Assembly (NCBI GenBank): GCA_010645155.1
Contig: CM021315.1
Coordinates: forward strand, 8,453,223-8,517,222
Length of the DNA: 64,000 nt
From: Tigriopus japonicus
Lineage: Eukaryota > Arthropoda > Copepoda > Harpacticoida > Harpacticidae
Direction: 5' to 3'
Part shown: in pieces, positions 28,201 to 55,867 of the stretch
Numbering within the stretch: the stretch's first letter is position 1
Layout of the letters: the number at the start of each line of letters is the position of its first letter
Notes under the pieces: generated by a model
Database searches by the model: none
What the model saw: only the letters and a program-made list of their open reading frames with translations
What the model was told of the DNA's origin: nothing
Program-made: the position numbers and the translations under genes

Positions 28201-29229
28201 CACGGTGGCGCACTCTATGACATTCCTTATGAAACCATCATTTTTACCAATGTTGTTAGGTAATCCCTCATAGAGGGCGGTTTTGTCGACGTCAAAATTG
28301 AGATATCTCTATTTTATTTATCTATGGTATCCAAAAGTTACCCTTTTAGACGACTTCAGACCAGAGGTGCTGTAAATATTGAGCTTAGCTTTTTCCAGTT
28401 TGATTACAAAAGACCAAGGACATTGATGGGAGCCCAAAACGATTAATTAGATTAAATACCATCAGTACTCCACACCTCGACATGGATTCATCCACGGATT
28501 TATTCATCCTACTTCTTAACATATTGGTCAACTTGATGGGTTTTGAATCGAAAATCTGAAGAAAGACTTTCAATCCGAGTCTCAAAAATCCATTCGATGG
28601 GAGTTTATCATTGTTGTGGTGAAAATATTCGCAAATGAAAAATAAAAATGAATTAGAAATTTGTAAAACTGAGTGCCCAACTCAATGAATGGTGACCATT
28701 TGTCTCCAATTTTCTTGGAGTAAAAAGTAATTGGATTGATGATCAAAAATGGTGGTCTTCTTTAAACTTTGCGTTCAATTGGTGCGAACAAAAGTTTTCG
28801 TGTTCTTCCAATCATTTGAAATCCATCTGAGATGAAACCTTTCGCGGAATTAGTTGGGAGCTTTCGCAAAACTTTGGCCATTTCCAACGGAAATAGATTA
28901 ATTGAATGATCGGAAAAACTATTCCAAACTGGGAACAATCATCCAACAAGGGACCATAACTAACCCAATCATCCAAACTTTGCTGGAAATCCCCCAATTC
29001 CACTTTGTTCTGAATCTTGTATCCAATTCTCTTTGATTGCCTTCTTGGTCGGAAAATTCCACCAACTATTGATCAATCGCTTCCAAATTCAAAGGAGCCT
29101 TCATTCAGTTCCTCCTTCTCTCTCTCTCTAACCATCCAAACTGACAAACTTGTCCTCATTCCACTAATTAATTTCCATCAATTACTCCTTGTTCCACGTT
29201 TCCTTCATGGCCACATATTGCATGCCAAA
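25259..29229. other. Intergenic region upstream of adenylate cyclase
   Basis: The part at 25750-26160 is less AT-rich and lies just upstream of the adenylate cyclase start, so it may hold its 5' UTR and promoter. No TATA element was assigned. From about 26350 to 29229 only short chance frames are seen. Confidence 0.45.
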
Positions 29230-29235
29230 TTTATT
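29230..29235 (-). terminator. Candidate poly(A) signal of the phospho-lyase gene
   Basis: AATAAA on the minus strand, about 127 bp after the stop codon of the ETNPPL-like gene. Confidence 0.5.
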
Positions 29236-29361
29236 TACTTCATAAAAATACATGTTAAAAACAACATAGAAAACACAACGTAACCAGATCAGGAGTGTAA
29301 AGAGTTTACCAAAATTTAGTGTTAACATAAAGCGCCTTTGGGGGATCCCCATTTCATCTTT

Positions 29362-46769
<17,408 letters not shown>

Positions 46770-49349
46770 GGCAATCTTTGAATTACAACTGACAAAAGGT
46801 CTCGTTAACCAGATAGAGAAAGAGAGATAGAGAGAGGAGAGTGGATGAAGAAGATGTTCTGTCAGCCGGATATTCAATGATCAGCCAAGAGACGGATTAT
46901 CCTCACTTTTTCTATCCTACTTTCGAGAGCATTTCACAATCAGGATAATGTTTTCTTAGTGATTCTGCCCGATGGAACACGTCAATGTTGACCCAACTTT
47001 TCGGTTAGAAAGTTTTTCTGGCAGAAAAGTCGATTTCCATTATTCGTTATTTGGGCTAATGAATGTAAGTCAAAACTATGTTTTCCATTGGCTCCATCAC
47101 AAAATCAAGTTCCAAAAGATGATTTGAACTGTTTTTGATCCGATTCCTGCGTATGCACGAATCCCTTTTCAAGTACATCTGTTAACCAAAGAGTTACATA
47201 AAATTCTTAAAGTAGGCATCAATTAAAAAAAGAATTGAACAAAAGTTACATTTGAAAAAAATAAATTGAAATGGGAGACTTGCTCTGTTTGACATTAAAA
47301 GTAAGAATGTGGTTTTAAAAAATGGAAAGATGCATGGATTTTCGCGACTAAAAATGATCCTTCGACAAGAAAACAGATGGAGCTACCACCTATCTATCAT
47401 CCATTGGCAGCCAAACGGAGTCAAATGTGCCACTTTGGAGCTAAAGCGATGAATCTTACCAATCCATGGTTTAATTGTCCGAAATTATGAACAAATTCGC
47501 GCTTTCTTTAACCACTTGGGATCAACAATGATTGGACACAACACATCCTTATGAAAATACACCTGGCTTGCACAAGCTCATCAATTGTGTAACTCGATTC
47601 ATCTGACAAATGACTCCTGGTTCATTTACTAGGAGTGCTTTTAAGATCATCCGATGGATTGTGTAAGACAAATTGGATAAAGTTTGACATATTTGAAAAA
47701 AAGGTCGATTTTAGCCCCTTTGTACTTACATTGGCGATTTGACAAGACCAGAAGAAAGAGCGAAGTGTATTTTGTGGCTTATGTAAATAAAAACAGCTAG
47801 AACAGTTGAAATTTTATGCTTTACTGATAAAAAAACTTGGAATTTCACGTTCAACTTTTTTGAGGCAAAAACAGCTTTTGCCTCAAAAACTTGAATTTAT
47901 GAGGTTGAAAATGATTGGTTACTACTCTTGGTCTCTTTTGAATGCAATATTTCTTAACAAAGTGCGACAAAGAAAGGTTTGCTTTTAACGACTATTCCAG
48001 CACTTTCCAGGGTTGCCGATCTCGTCATTGGCCACGTGAATTTGAATCACATGGATTCTCAATAATCATTCCTCTATAATGCGTTTATGAATTAATCTCC
48101 TTAGAAAATGGAACAAAACGATGAAATATGTTTCTTTGAAGGGGAATTTGCATTGTTCAAGTGAGATAGGTTGCAAATTTGCATTAGTTTTAAACAAAAG
48201 AATTTAGGGGTGAGGCATGGCGTAGTGCGTACTGCGTCGGTTTGTCGTGCGGATAGCTGGGGTTCGATGTCAAAATTTAGCATTTGAACCGTCTTTTAAT
48301 GCAAAAATCAAATCTACAAACTCAACTCTTCAGAGTCAAAAATTAGCGTTGAACTGTCTTTCAATGCAAAAATAGGCAAGCCCCGGTTCGATCCCGGGCT
48401 TGCCGAGTTCTAGTGGCCTGTGGTATTCAGTTACATGCAGTAGTCACGGCCCTTGACGGCTTAAATGGGCGAACCTGGGGTCATTCCCGAGGGTGAGGTA
48501 AAAATTAATGCTTGTTGGCTTGTCCAAGTCATAGACCACGTCCAAGTGGAGCGGCAATATCCCCATATGGCGGACAGCCTCCATCAGATTGCAGCTGCGA
48601 AGCTGCGTTCTGACTCCACCAAAAACAAAACAAACAAAACAAAAGAATTTTGTTTATCAGAAATATTGAAACAAAAAACATCTGCATTTTAAGTGTATGA
48701 TTTCATTTTTTCCTCAAAGGTCACAAAGCTAAAACTGGCTAAGGTGAGTGACAATTGAAAATTAAGGTGGTTGAATTTGAAAATTGAGATATTGCAATCC
48801 GATATGAAAGTGAAACATAGTTAAAAAGGACTGATTGGCATCAATATTCAAAATCATCATAAACATTATATTTTGAGAACTTCCCCCTTCTTGGCATCTT
48901 AAAAAAAACTCCATCAGGGCACACTTGAAGGATCTCAAAGCCCCTTCTGGGGGCCCTGGACCCGAGTTTAAGAACCGCTGATCTAAAGCATAGCTCAGAT
49001 TCCATAGATCATAGAAAGTTTGGTATAGAACTTGCAGTTTCATCACTTCGGCATCCCTGGAATCTTCATCAAAACAAACAAACATCACATGAAATTCGGT
49101 TCAGTTAACCGAACCTTTCATCAATCAGTGTCAGTTTTCAATGTTTCTGCGAGAGACAGTTAATCTTAGAATATCTTTATATTGCAAATTATTGATCTCT
49201 ATTCTGTCAATGGTTACATGATAATTTACTTACCTTAGATTTTCTGTTTCAAACATATCTTTTTTGTAGTTAAACAATTGTCTTGAACAAATTTGAGTTT
49301 TGTCCCATAAAAGACCAAAAACGGAAACCAAAGTGCCCTGAATTCAAAA
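46770..49349. other. Intergenic region with SINE pieces
   Basis: No protein gene recognised. tRNA-like SINE sequence lies at 48207-48630. An imperfect 40-bp direct repeat occurs at about 48268-48308 and 48333-48372. Confidence 0.55.
48207..48630 (+). repeat. tRNA-derived SINE cluster
   Basis: A first tRNA-like piece at 48207-48271 has TGGCGTAGTGCG and GGTTCGAT. A second at 48375-48404 has arms GGCAAGCC and GGCTTGCC around a perfect B-box GGTTCGATCCC. It is followed at 48406 by AGTTCTAGTGG, the same sequence that follows the tRNA-like unit at 38295. The downstream body to about 48630 has no coding potential. Confidence 0.6.
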
Positions 49350-50129
49350 ATGTTGAAGATGGAGGACAATTATGAACATCCTCAGAATTTAAATATTTCC
49401 TATTGTCCAAGTAATGTTCCTGGAAAAGGTTGTGACCTGGATCTTTTCTACAGCGTTCCATCTGGTTGTCAATGTACAAATCTATGTATTGATCCTCGTT
49501 TATGCTCATGCCAAATCTTTGATCGTCTTAATTACGATAGAAATGGCACTTACCAGTACGATTTCAACCAAGATATCCCGATGTTGGAATGTAATGAAAA
49601 TTGTGACCCTTGTTCCGACCAGATCTGCGCCAATCGGGTGGTTCAAAAAGGTCCCATGGGAGGTTTGGTGATCCAAAGTGTACCGGGAAAAAAATTGGGC
49701 CTATTCACCGATCAACCAATTGCTAAAGGTCGTTATGTTTGCGAATATGCGGGTGAAATAATCGGAGAAACGGAAGCCGAGGCCAGAATACGAACCCAAG
49801 ATCAAAAGAGACAAGACAATTACATTCTGAAAGTAGTGGAACATGGTCCAAAACCGGTGATCACTCTGATCGATCCTACCTTCATTGGAAATATAGGGCG
49901 ATATATCAACCATTCCTGTGATCCGAATCTGATTTTAATTCCGGTTCGATTCGATTCCATGGTTCCACATGTGGCATTATTTGCTCGTCGAGAAGTCCAA
50001 GCTGGCGAAGAGATCAGTTTCCACTATGGATCAAAAATTGTTTCAACTTCGTCAGATGAATTGGACCAAAGAACCCGGTGTTTATGTGGAACTGAAGTTT
50101 GTGCCGGCTTTCTGCCCAGTTTCCAATAA
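49350..50129 (+). CDS. SET-domain histone methyltransferase, SETMAR-type (no transposase part)
   Basis: 259-residue intronless protein. A Cys-rich pre-SET region (CQCTNLCIDPRLCSC, then CNENCDPCSDQICANRVVQK) is followed by the SET domain (GKKLGLFTDQPIAKGRYVCE, YAGEIIGETEAEARI, IGNIGRYINHSCDPNL, FARREVQAGEEISFHY) and a post-SET Cys cluster (CLCGTEVC, then AGFLP). NHSCDPNL and the Tyr of ISFHYG are the catalytic and SAM-binding landmarks. PVRFDSMVPHVALFA closely matches the SET part of SETMAR, which belongs to the SUV39/G9a-type group methylating histone H3. The ATG at 49350 is first; a second lies three codons later. AATAAA overlaps the stop codon. Histone target is inferred only. Confidence 0.9.
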   Translation: MLKMEDNYEHPQNLNISYCPSNVPGKGCDLDLFYSVPSGCQCTNLCIDPRLCSCQIFDRLNYDRNGTYQYDFNQDIPMLECNENCDPCSDQICANRVVQKGPMGGLVIQSVPGKKLGLFTDQPIAKGRYVCEYAGEIIGETEAEARIRTQDQKRQDNYILKVVEHGPKPVITLIDPTFIGNIGRYINHSCDPNLILIPVRFDSMVPHVALFARREVQAGEEISFHYGSKIVSTSSDELDQRTRCLCGTEVCAGFLPSFQ

Positions 50130-50130
50130 A
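50125..50130 (+). terminator. Poly(A) signal overlapping the SET gene stop codon
   Basis: AATAAA at 50125-50130 contains the TAA stop (50127-50129). If used, the 3' UTR would be only a few tens of bases. It may instead be a chance match. Confidence 0.35.
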
Positions 50131-51256
50131 ACTGACTTTATCGATTTCAGAACAATTGTCTTCATTGACATGATATTTTCTATTATCGGAGGTCGAAAAA
50201 TAGTAGAGAAATATAAGATTAAATGGCTCTTATCGCTCTTTTCCCACCCATGATCTGCCCATGGGCTTCTAAGAAATTCCAGGTGGAACGCAATAATATC
50301 CAAGGAAAAGTGATTTATCACCGTGACCTTTTTTCGTTTGACCTTTTTACCCTGACAATTTTACCTTGTGACTTTTTTACTGTGACCTTAGTACCTATAA
50401 TCGGAGTAAGAGGGTCTTTAGAAAGAATGAAGCCTTTTGTACAATGCTTTTTTCATTCGCGTGACAAAATGAAGCAGTATTGGTCGATCTCCAGAAGAAT
50501 AAACTTCAAGGTTGAATTCAGAGTTGCAGAATGAAATGCAAAAAAACACTAAACATTTATGAACTATGCATAAAAGGTACAAGAACATAGTACATAAACT
50601 GGCTGCCTCAGTCAAGTACCCTTCAGCTACTCTAGAGTCCTTGCCTTAGTATTCATTGGAACTTTGAATTTTGAACTTCGAAGAATTACCGCATCACGTT
50701 AGGGACCAGATGGAGTAAACACTAAACAGTCCAGACTTGCCAATAATCGACAGTATTTCCAAGGGTTAGGTTTTCGAAAAAGTTTGTATTTTAAGACTAA
50801 TTTTTTTTCCGGATTTTTAACCGATTCACAGAATGTCATTCCATGTAAATGTCAGGAGAAGATAAAACCAGAGTGGGGAAAAGTCATGCCTGATAAAAGC
50901 ATTGGTGTGTAAGGGAGTTAGAATTAGCTAAATCTAGACTTAGCGATAAAGTCCTTGAACATAGGTCTAGTAATTGATTAGATTAAGAATAGTTGAAGAG
51001 TTTGCTAAGTACAAAACACAAGATAACATTTGAAATGTGCAATTAAACAAATGATTTCCTTTTTTTATTCAAAAATTCGGAAGACAATCTTCAATTTATA
51101 TAGCAAAATTTTAGATGTGAGTAATAAAACGCGAATACATGGAAAAGATCAAGGACAAGTAAGTTCAGTAACTACTGTATTTATAGACTACAATAAAATT
51201 AATTATATAATAATTATAAATATTATATAATAAATAATAAATGGCCACAATTACAG
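50131..51256. other. Intergenic, AT-rich
   Basis: No gene recognised. Very AT-rich at 51180-51245, just before the hAT pseudogene begins. Confidence 0.5.
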
Positions 51257-52032
51257 GCTCTGTGGTCAGCTTCTCTTCATTGCCGTGGATGAGACAACGG
51301 ACCGTATTGGTCGGGCCATGACAGCTGTTCTCGTTGGTCCTCTTGACGGTGACTTCATCGGAAGGCCCTATCTCATCGAGCTTGTGGACATTGGGACTCC
51401 CAACAGCAACAGCACTGCTCAGGCTGTCAATGCCGCTCTGTTCAACCTGTTCAAAGGAGGCTTTGACTATGGGAAGGTTCTCCTCTTCCTCACTGACGGA
51501 GCTCCTTACTGTGTGAAGGCAGGTCAAGATCTGAAGGTCTTCTTTCCGAACCTGATTCACGTCACCTGTCTTGCCCACGCCTTGCACCGTGTGGCTGAGA
51601 AGGTGCGCGAGGAGTCTCTCGAGGTTGACAAGCTCATCGACAAGGTCAAGAAGATCTTCAACAAGTGTTCCTCCCGCCGCAGCGCCTTCCAGGCATTGTT
51701 CCAAGCTCCCCTGCCTCCCTCGCCAGTCTTGACAAGATAGGGAACTTGGCTCAATGCTGCCTTTTACTACTGCAAACACTATGAAGAGGTGAAGGCCTTC
51801 ATCATGGGCCTGGATGACAACGAGGGCAAGGCAATCAGAGAGGCCAAGGAGCTCTCAAATCTGACCTTGAAATCGCAGCGCAGCCGGTCGCCGAGAAATT
51901 GAGGAAGGTCTTGGACAAGAACCCAGGATACAAGCGTGTCTGTCAGATTGCCAGTGTTCTCAATGGAACCTCAAATGACATGGGAGGTATGGAACCAGAT
52001 GTCCTTGCAAAGTTCGCCAGTGCCCCTCTTAC

Positions 52033-52206
52033 TGTTGGAAATAGATGTTGAGCGACAGACGAGTGTAGAACTACTACTGTTTATTCATGTAAGTGCAATA
52101 TTTATAGTTGATAGGGGTAACACATATGAGCAAGTAACAATCTCACTTATCGGAATAAAGTCAACTCATACAGTGCAACCTTTCAAGTGAAATTACATTT
52201 CTAACA
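52033..52206 (-). repeat. Copia 3' LTR (174 bp)
   Basis: On the minus strand it runs from TGTTAGAAATG to CTATTTCCAACA. It contains TATAAATATT (52107-52098) followed about 12 bases later by AATAAA (52085-52080), a compact promoter and poly(A) arrangement. No difference from the other LTR was seen by eye. Confidence 0.92.
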
Positions 52207-52213
52207 CTTCCCC

Positions 52214-53605
52214 TCACTTGAAAGTCCTAAAACTAAAGTTCGGGAGTTCAGGTCCGGCACGTTTCCAACCATCAATTCGTCGATGTCTTCGTTTCCACGT
52301 CAATTCAGATCTGTCCCACATTTTGTGCGCATTACTAGCAGTAATCATAACCGAACCAGATTCTTGCCACAACGTTTTTCGACCAATAAAAGGGCTTTGC
52401 TTCACTTTCCTAGAGACATGGTTCCCAATTTCTCGACTTGGTTTGCAATCCATAAGATAGAGACGGCCCGTCCTCTCTGCTATTCCAATCACTTTGTTCA
52501 TCCGACTTCTCAATGTGCACTGGTTCCTCGAAAAACTTGCTGTCACTCCACGTTGACTGGCCTTCGATACACTGATCAAATTGAACGCTAACTTAGGAAC
52601 AAGTAGCACGTCATAGAGCGTACAGTCTCTGCGAGTGTTACCAACCATAGTCGACACTTTGACATGCCCATATCGATTCGCTTTCACTTTTCTTCCATCA
52701 CCAAGAGTAATCTCCACGGGATGATCAAGATGCTGGAGACTTTCAAATGCCTCTTCATATTTGCACATGTGGCAAGTTGCGCCCGAGTCCACAATCCACC
52801 AAGACTCTCTCCCAACACCAGCGTGACATGCAGACACATGATGAAAAAGTCCAAATTCGTCTCCGCCTTCTTCAGGCCCAGCAACACTCACCGAATTTTG
52901 TCCATTCATACTGGGAGCCTTTCGGGACGAGCAATTCTTCCGAATGTGGCCAACACCACCACATCGAAAACACTTCCAGCCATCCTGTCGAGCTGCCAGG
53001 CCTCTCTCGGCCCCCTCGGCTCGATCCGAGTGATCCGAATTCTTCCTCTCCTCATTCAACAACCTCTCCGTTACCACTTCCCACGCCGGGACTTCTGGGT
53101 GACTTTCCAGAGCCACCACAAGATTGTTGAATTTTTGAGGAAGACTCGCCAGTAGAAAAACAACTCGATCCTCATCATCCACCGGGCTCCCAATGACCGC
53201 CAATTCGTGTAAGATCTCAACCATCTTCTTGATGTGCTCCTGCAACAGACCACGGTCTTCTAAACGACACGAAACCAACCGCCGCCGAAGCTCCAGCTTG
53301 TTTGCCCAAGTCTTCTTTTGGAATTGTTCTTGCAGAAGATGCCACACCACTTTTGGATCCGTTGGGTCACCCACCAAATACAGGAGAGATGGATCCATCG
53401 TTAGGACAATAATTGCTAATGCCCGATCTCTCCTGGACTCAAATTTTCGGCACGCCTCCACTTGTGAAGAATCCGGAGCTATCTCAGTTCCAGACACAAA
53501 ACCCCAAAGGCCATCCTTCATCAGTGCCATCCGGCACTGAATTTTCCAAGTTGGATAGTTTGCTCCGTTGAGCGCCACTACCGTAGTCCTAAGATCACCG
53601 GACAT
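52214..53605 (-). CDS. Copia gag-protease polyprotein (intact, 463 codons)
   Basis: ATG at 53605 in MSGDLRTTVVALNGANYPTW, the typical start of a copia Gag (UBN2-type), with a tryptophan-containing N-terminal block. A zinc knuckle CFRCGGVGHIRKNC lies near residue 210. An aspartic protease site WIVDSGATCHM lies near residue 270 and is followed by LGDGRKVKA and a start of the GAG-pre-integrase region (GRLYLMDC, near residue 390). The frame then continues about 70 codons of unfamiliar sequence and stops at TGA 52216-52214, inside the polypurine tract. No integrase or reverse transcriptase motif exists in the element. It probably supplies capsid and protease for a non-autonomous element. Confidence 0.9.
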   Translation of the reverse strand: MSGDLRTTVVALNGANYPTWKIQCRMALMKDGLWGFVSGTEIAPDSSQVEACRKFESRRDRALAIIVLTMDPSLLYLVGDPTDPKVVWHLLQEQFQKKTWANKLELRRRLVSCRLEDRGLLQEHIKKMVEILHELAVIGSPVDDEDRVVFLLASLPQKFNNLVVALESHPEVPAWEVVTERLLNEERKNSDHSDRAEGAERGLAARQDGWKCFRCGGVGHIRKNCSSRKAPSMNGQNSVSVAGPEEGGDEFGLFHHVSACHAGVGRESWWIVDSGATCHMCKYEEAFESLQHLDHPVEITLGDGRKVKANRYGHVKVSTMVGNTRRDCTLYDVLLVPKLAFNLISVSKASQRGVTASFSRNQCTLRSRMNKVIGIAERTGRLYLMDCKPSREIGNHVSRKVKQSPFIGRKTLWQESGSVMITASNAHKMWDRSELTWKRRHRRIDGWKRAGPELPNFSFRTFK

Positions 53606-53655
53606 GATTTCACACTTGGATGAGTAGTGGAAGGGAAAAACGAAGGCCCATAACC

Positions 53656-53829
53656 TGTTGGAAATAGATGTTGAGCGACAGACGAGTGTAGAACTACTAC
53701 TGTTTATTCATGTAAGTGCAATATTTATAGTTGATAGGGGTAACACATATGAGCAAGTAACAATCTCACTTATCGGAATAAAGTCAACTCATACAGTGCA
53801 ACCTTTCAAGTGAAATTACATTTCTAACA
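53656..53829 (-). repeat. Copia 5' LTR (174 bp)
   Basis: Same sequence as 52033-52206 as far as can be read. On the minus strand it lies upstream of the primer site at 53655-53645 and of the gag-protease ATG. Confidence 0.92.
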
Positions 53830-54206
53830 CTTACGTCTGTGGATTGTGAGAGGGTTTTTAGTTCATTCAAGGACTTGTTTGCTCCCAAACGGCCCTTTAC
53901 TGAAACCCATCTTCGGGATCATTTGATTGTTCAATGGAATGATTCCTTGTTTTAAATTTTAGGCCTGAATGTATAGAAAAATATACACTATGAGAAAGAG
54001 ACCCCTGAATTTGCTTTAATTTTCGCGCACATGTAGAGGTTAATTCTTGGATTTTATTCAACTATTTTGCCTGTTTAATCAACTATTTTAGTAGATTTTT
54101 CCAACTTTTATAGTGACTAAAACGCCCTTTTTAATCAACTTTTTCCCCCAGCTCTAATCATCACCAATCCCTCATTAATTCTAGGTTGAGAGAAGTTCAA
54201 CATTCA

Positions 54207-54841
54207 TTTGCGAGGGGTTCCAGGACAACTCGACCCAGGACAACTCGACCCACCGGACAACTCGACCCACCGGACAACTCGACCCACTGGACAACTTGAC
54301 CCACTGGAAAACTGAACCTAGTGGACCACTTGACCCCCTAATTCATGTCTCTTTTCTGCTCGCCAATCAACTTTTTTGGCTCCTCATTAAGTGACCAGAA
54401 TCACTAATGGAAGAGAATACGATTTATATTTCCAAAGAGAGATTATGATGGTTCTTCGACCAGGGTCAGTTCTGTAAAACTGTGTTGACAACACAAGTTT
54501 TAAATGATGCTGCCTTGATGGAAGGATTGGCTAAATCACCAGTTAGTTTCAAAATTTACATACATTATGCCTGCTACTAAAACAAGGCTAACATTTCTGA
54601 AAAGCTAAGATGATGAAGAGTTGTTTGGTGGGTTGAGTTGACCGACGGGTCGAGTTATCCGGTGGGTCGAGTTGTCCAGTGGGTCGAGTTGTCCGGTGGG
54701 TCAAGTCGTCCTGGGTCGAGTTGACCGGCGGGTCGAGTTGTCGGTGGGTCGAGTTGTCCGGTGGGTTGAGTTGTCCTGGGTCGAGTTGTCCACTGGGTCG
54801 AGTTGTCCGCTGGGTCGAGTTGTCCTGTCACCTTTGCGAGG
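54207..54841. mobile_element. Foldback/MULE-like element with minisatellite arms
   Basis: The element at 54216-54832 (617 bp) is flanked by 9-bp direct repeats TTTGCGAGG (54207-54215 and 54833-54841). Its ends are inverted: GGTTCCAGGACAACTCGACCC on the left, GGTGACAGGACAACTCGACC on the right when reversed. Each arm is a tandem array of a 17-bp unit, GGACAACTCGACCCACC: about 7 units at 54222-54338 and about 12 reversed units at 54627-54826. The middle 290 bp has no coding sequence. Long terminal repeats made of short tandem units and a 9-bp target duplication match Foldback elements. Confidence 0.85.
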
Positions 54842-55867
54842 AAAAGAGAATTCAGTCAGGGACGCCACTCAAAAATGTTGTTACAATCTATTCATTCTTT
54901 TCATAAGCAAAGCTCATCACATTAGATTTTGCAAAACGATTTGAAATTTTGAAGTCATTGAAAAATTTACTAGAATCAATGGTCTTCTCTAATCATGTTT
55001 CTTTTGCCCATGTCAACCTTGGTTTAGTTTGAGAATCCTCCATCCACGCAAGGTAACTAAAAAGCAGGTAGGCGCACTTGAAAATGTAAACAAAAGGAAG
55101 ACGTCAGTGATGACGTCACTTGCGAGGCAGAAGAACGTGAGACAGTACATACATAACCTTCTAAAGAGGCAATATGATTTAATAATTTCTTGATTATTGG
55201 TCTTGAAACCATGGCAATGATCAAGTGTAGTGTGAACAATCGCAAGCAGATCAATACAGTTTCCAAATTTGAATTTCGGTTCCTACTGGATTCAAATGAT
55301 GGATATTAGGAAAGGTCATCTTTCTGACTTGTGAGTGTGTTTTTCACAGATGTGAAGCTGATTTTATGAAGGTGTTCGTTTGAAATCTGCACAAACATCT
55401 AATTTGTTCAAGCTTCAAACTTAATTTATTCATCTTTGGACTGTTTGTTCCTAATTCTTAACATCAACTACATTCAAAGTTGCAATCAATGCTTCAAATA
55501 ATGCATTTTTTGAAAGGAAACTTTCTTTCTTTTAGAAAATCTTTTAAATATGCATACATCTAGGATTTTTTCACGTTTATCATACAATGAAGTATTCATG
55601 AAAAAATATTTCGTAACTAAACACTTGAAGTTTGTTTTAAGTTATAATGCACATCAATCAGAACGATAGAAATACAAGAAATTCTCATGCGTTTTTTGTG
55701 ACGTAGAAAAAAATGCTTGTTAAGTGCCTTGGCAAAAGTTCAAACATATAATAAACATTCCATGGCCTGATTTGTTGCTTTTTGAAGTATAAATTTTAAT
55801 AGTTTTTTATCTACTAAACATTTATTGACAAAATTTGCCATCTTAAGAAATGTTTCAAATATGAACA
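54842..55867. other. Intergenic
   Basis: AT-rich; nothing recognised. Confidence 0.5.

Larger units (their letters stand above)
52028..53834 (-). mobile_element. Small copia-type LTR retrotransposon (gag-protease only) with 5-bp target duplication
   Basis: The element is 52033-53829 (1797 bp). It has two 174-bp LTRs that look identical and end TGTTGGAA..TTCTAACA on the plus strand, flanked by CTTAC on both sides (52028-52032 and 53830-53834). It reads on the minus strand. The primer site GGTTATGGGCC (53655-53645) fits the anticodon region of initiator tRNA-Met, as in copia. A purine tract GTGAGGGGAAG directly precedes the 3' LTR. It lacks integrase, reverse transcriptase and RNase H, so it must be mobilised by a relative. 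The intact gene and matching LTRs indicate a recent insertion. Confidence 0.93.
51257..53955 (+). pseudogene. hAT-superfamily transposase pseudogene, split by a copia insertion
   Basis: The coding stretch begins after a possible acceptor (ATTACAG) with LFIAVDETTDRIGRAM, containing the first Asp-rich transposase motif, and continues DGAPYCVKAG and HVTCLAHALHRVAEKV. It is damaged by an in-frame TAG at 51738 where the family usually has Trp, and by a frameshift near 51870. A third reading frame reads LDKNPGYKRVCQIASVLNG up to 52032, where a copia element interrupts. The frame resumes right after the element with SVDCERVFSSFKD and ends QWNDSLF at 53955, the hAT dimerisation motif. The N-terminal zinc-finger part was not found. 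Its codon usage is more GC-rich than the flanks, suggesting a fairly recent arrival. Confidence 0.82.

Noticed and set aside
54100..54158. Possible 3' terminal repeat of the hAT element (CAGCTCTA end)
   Set aside because: Looks hAT-like, but no matching left end or 8-bp duplication was found.
54672..54944. Repetitive GSSCPVG-type proteins over the foldback arm
   Set aside because: They are translations of the 17-bp tandem repeat, not a gene.
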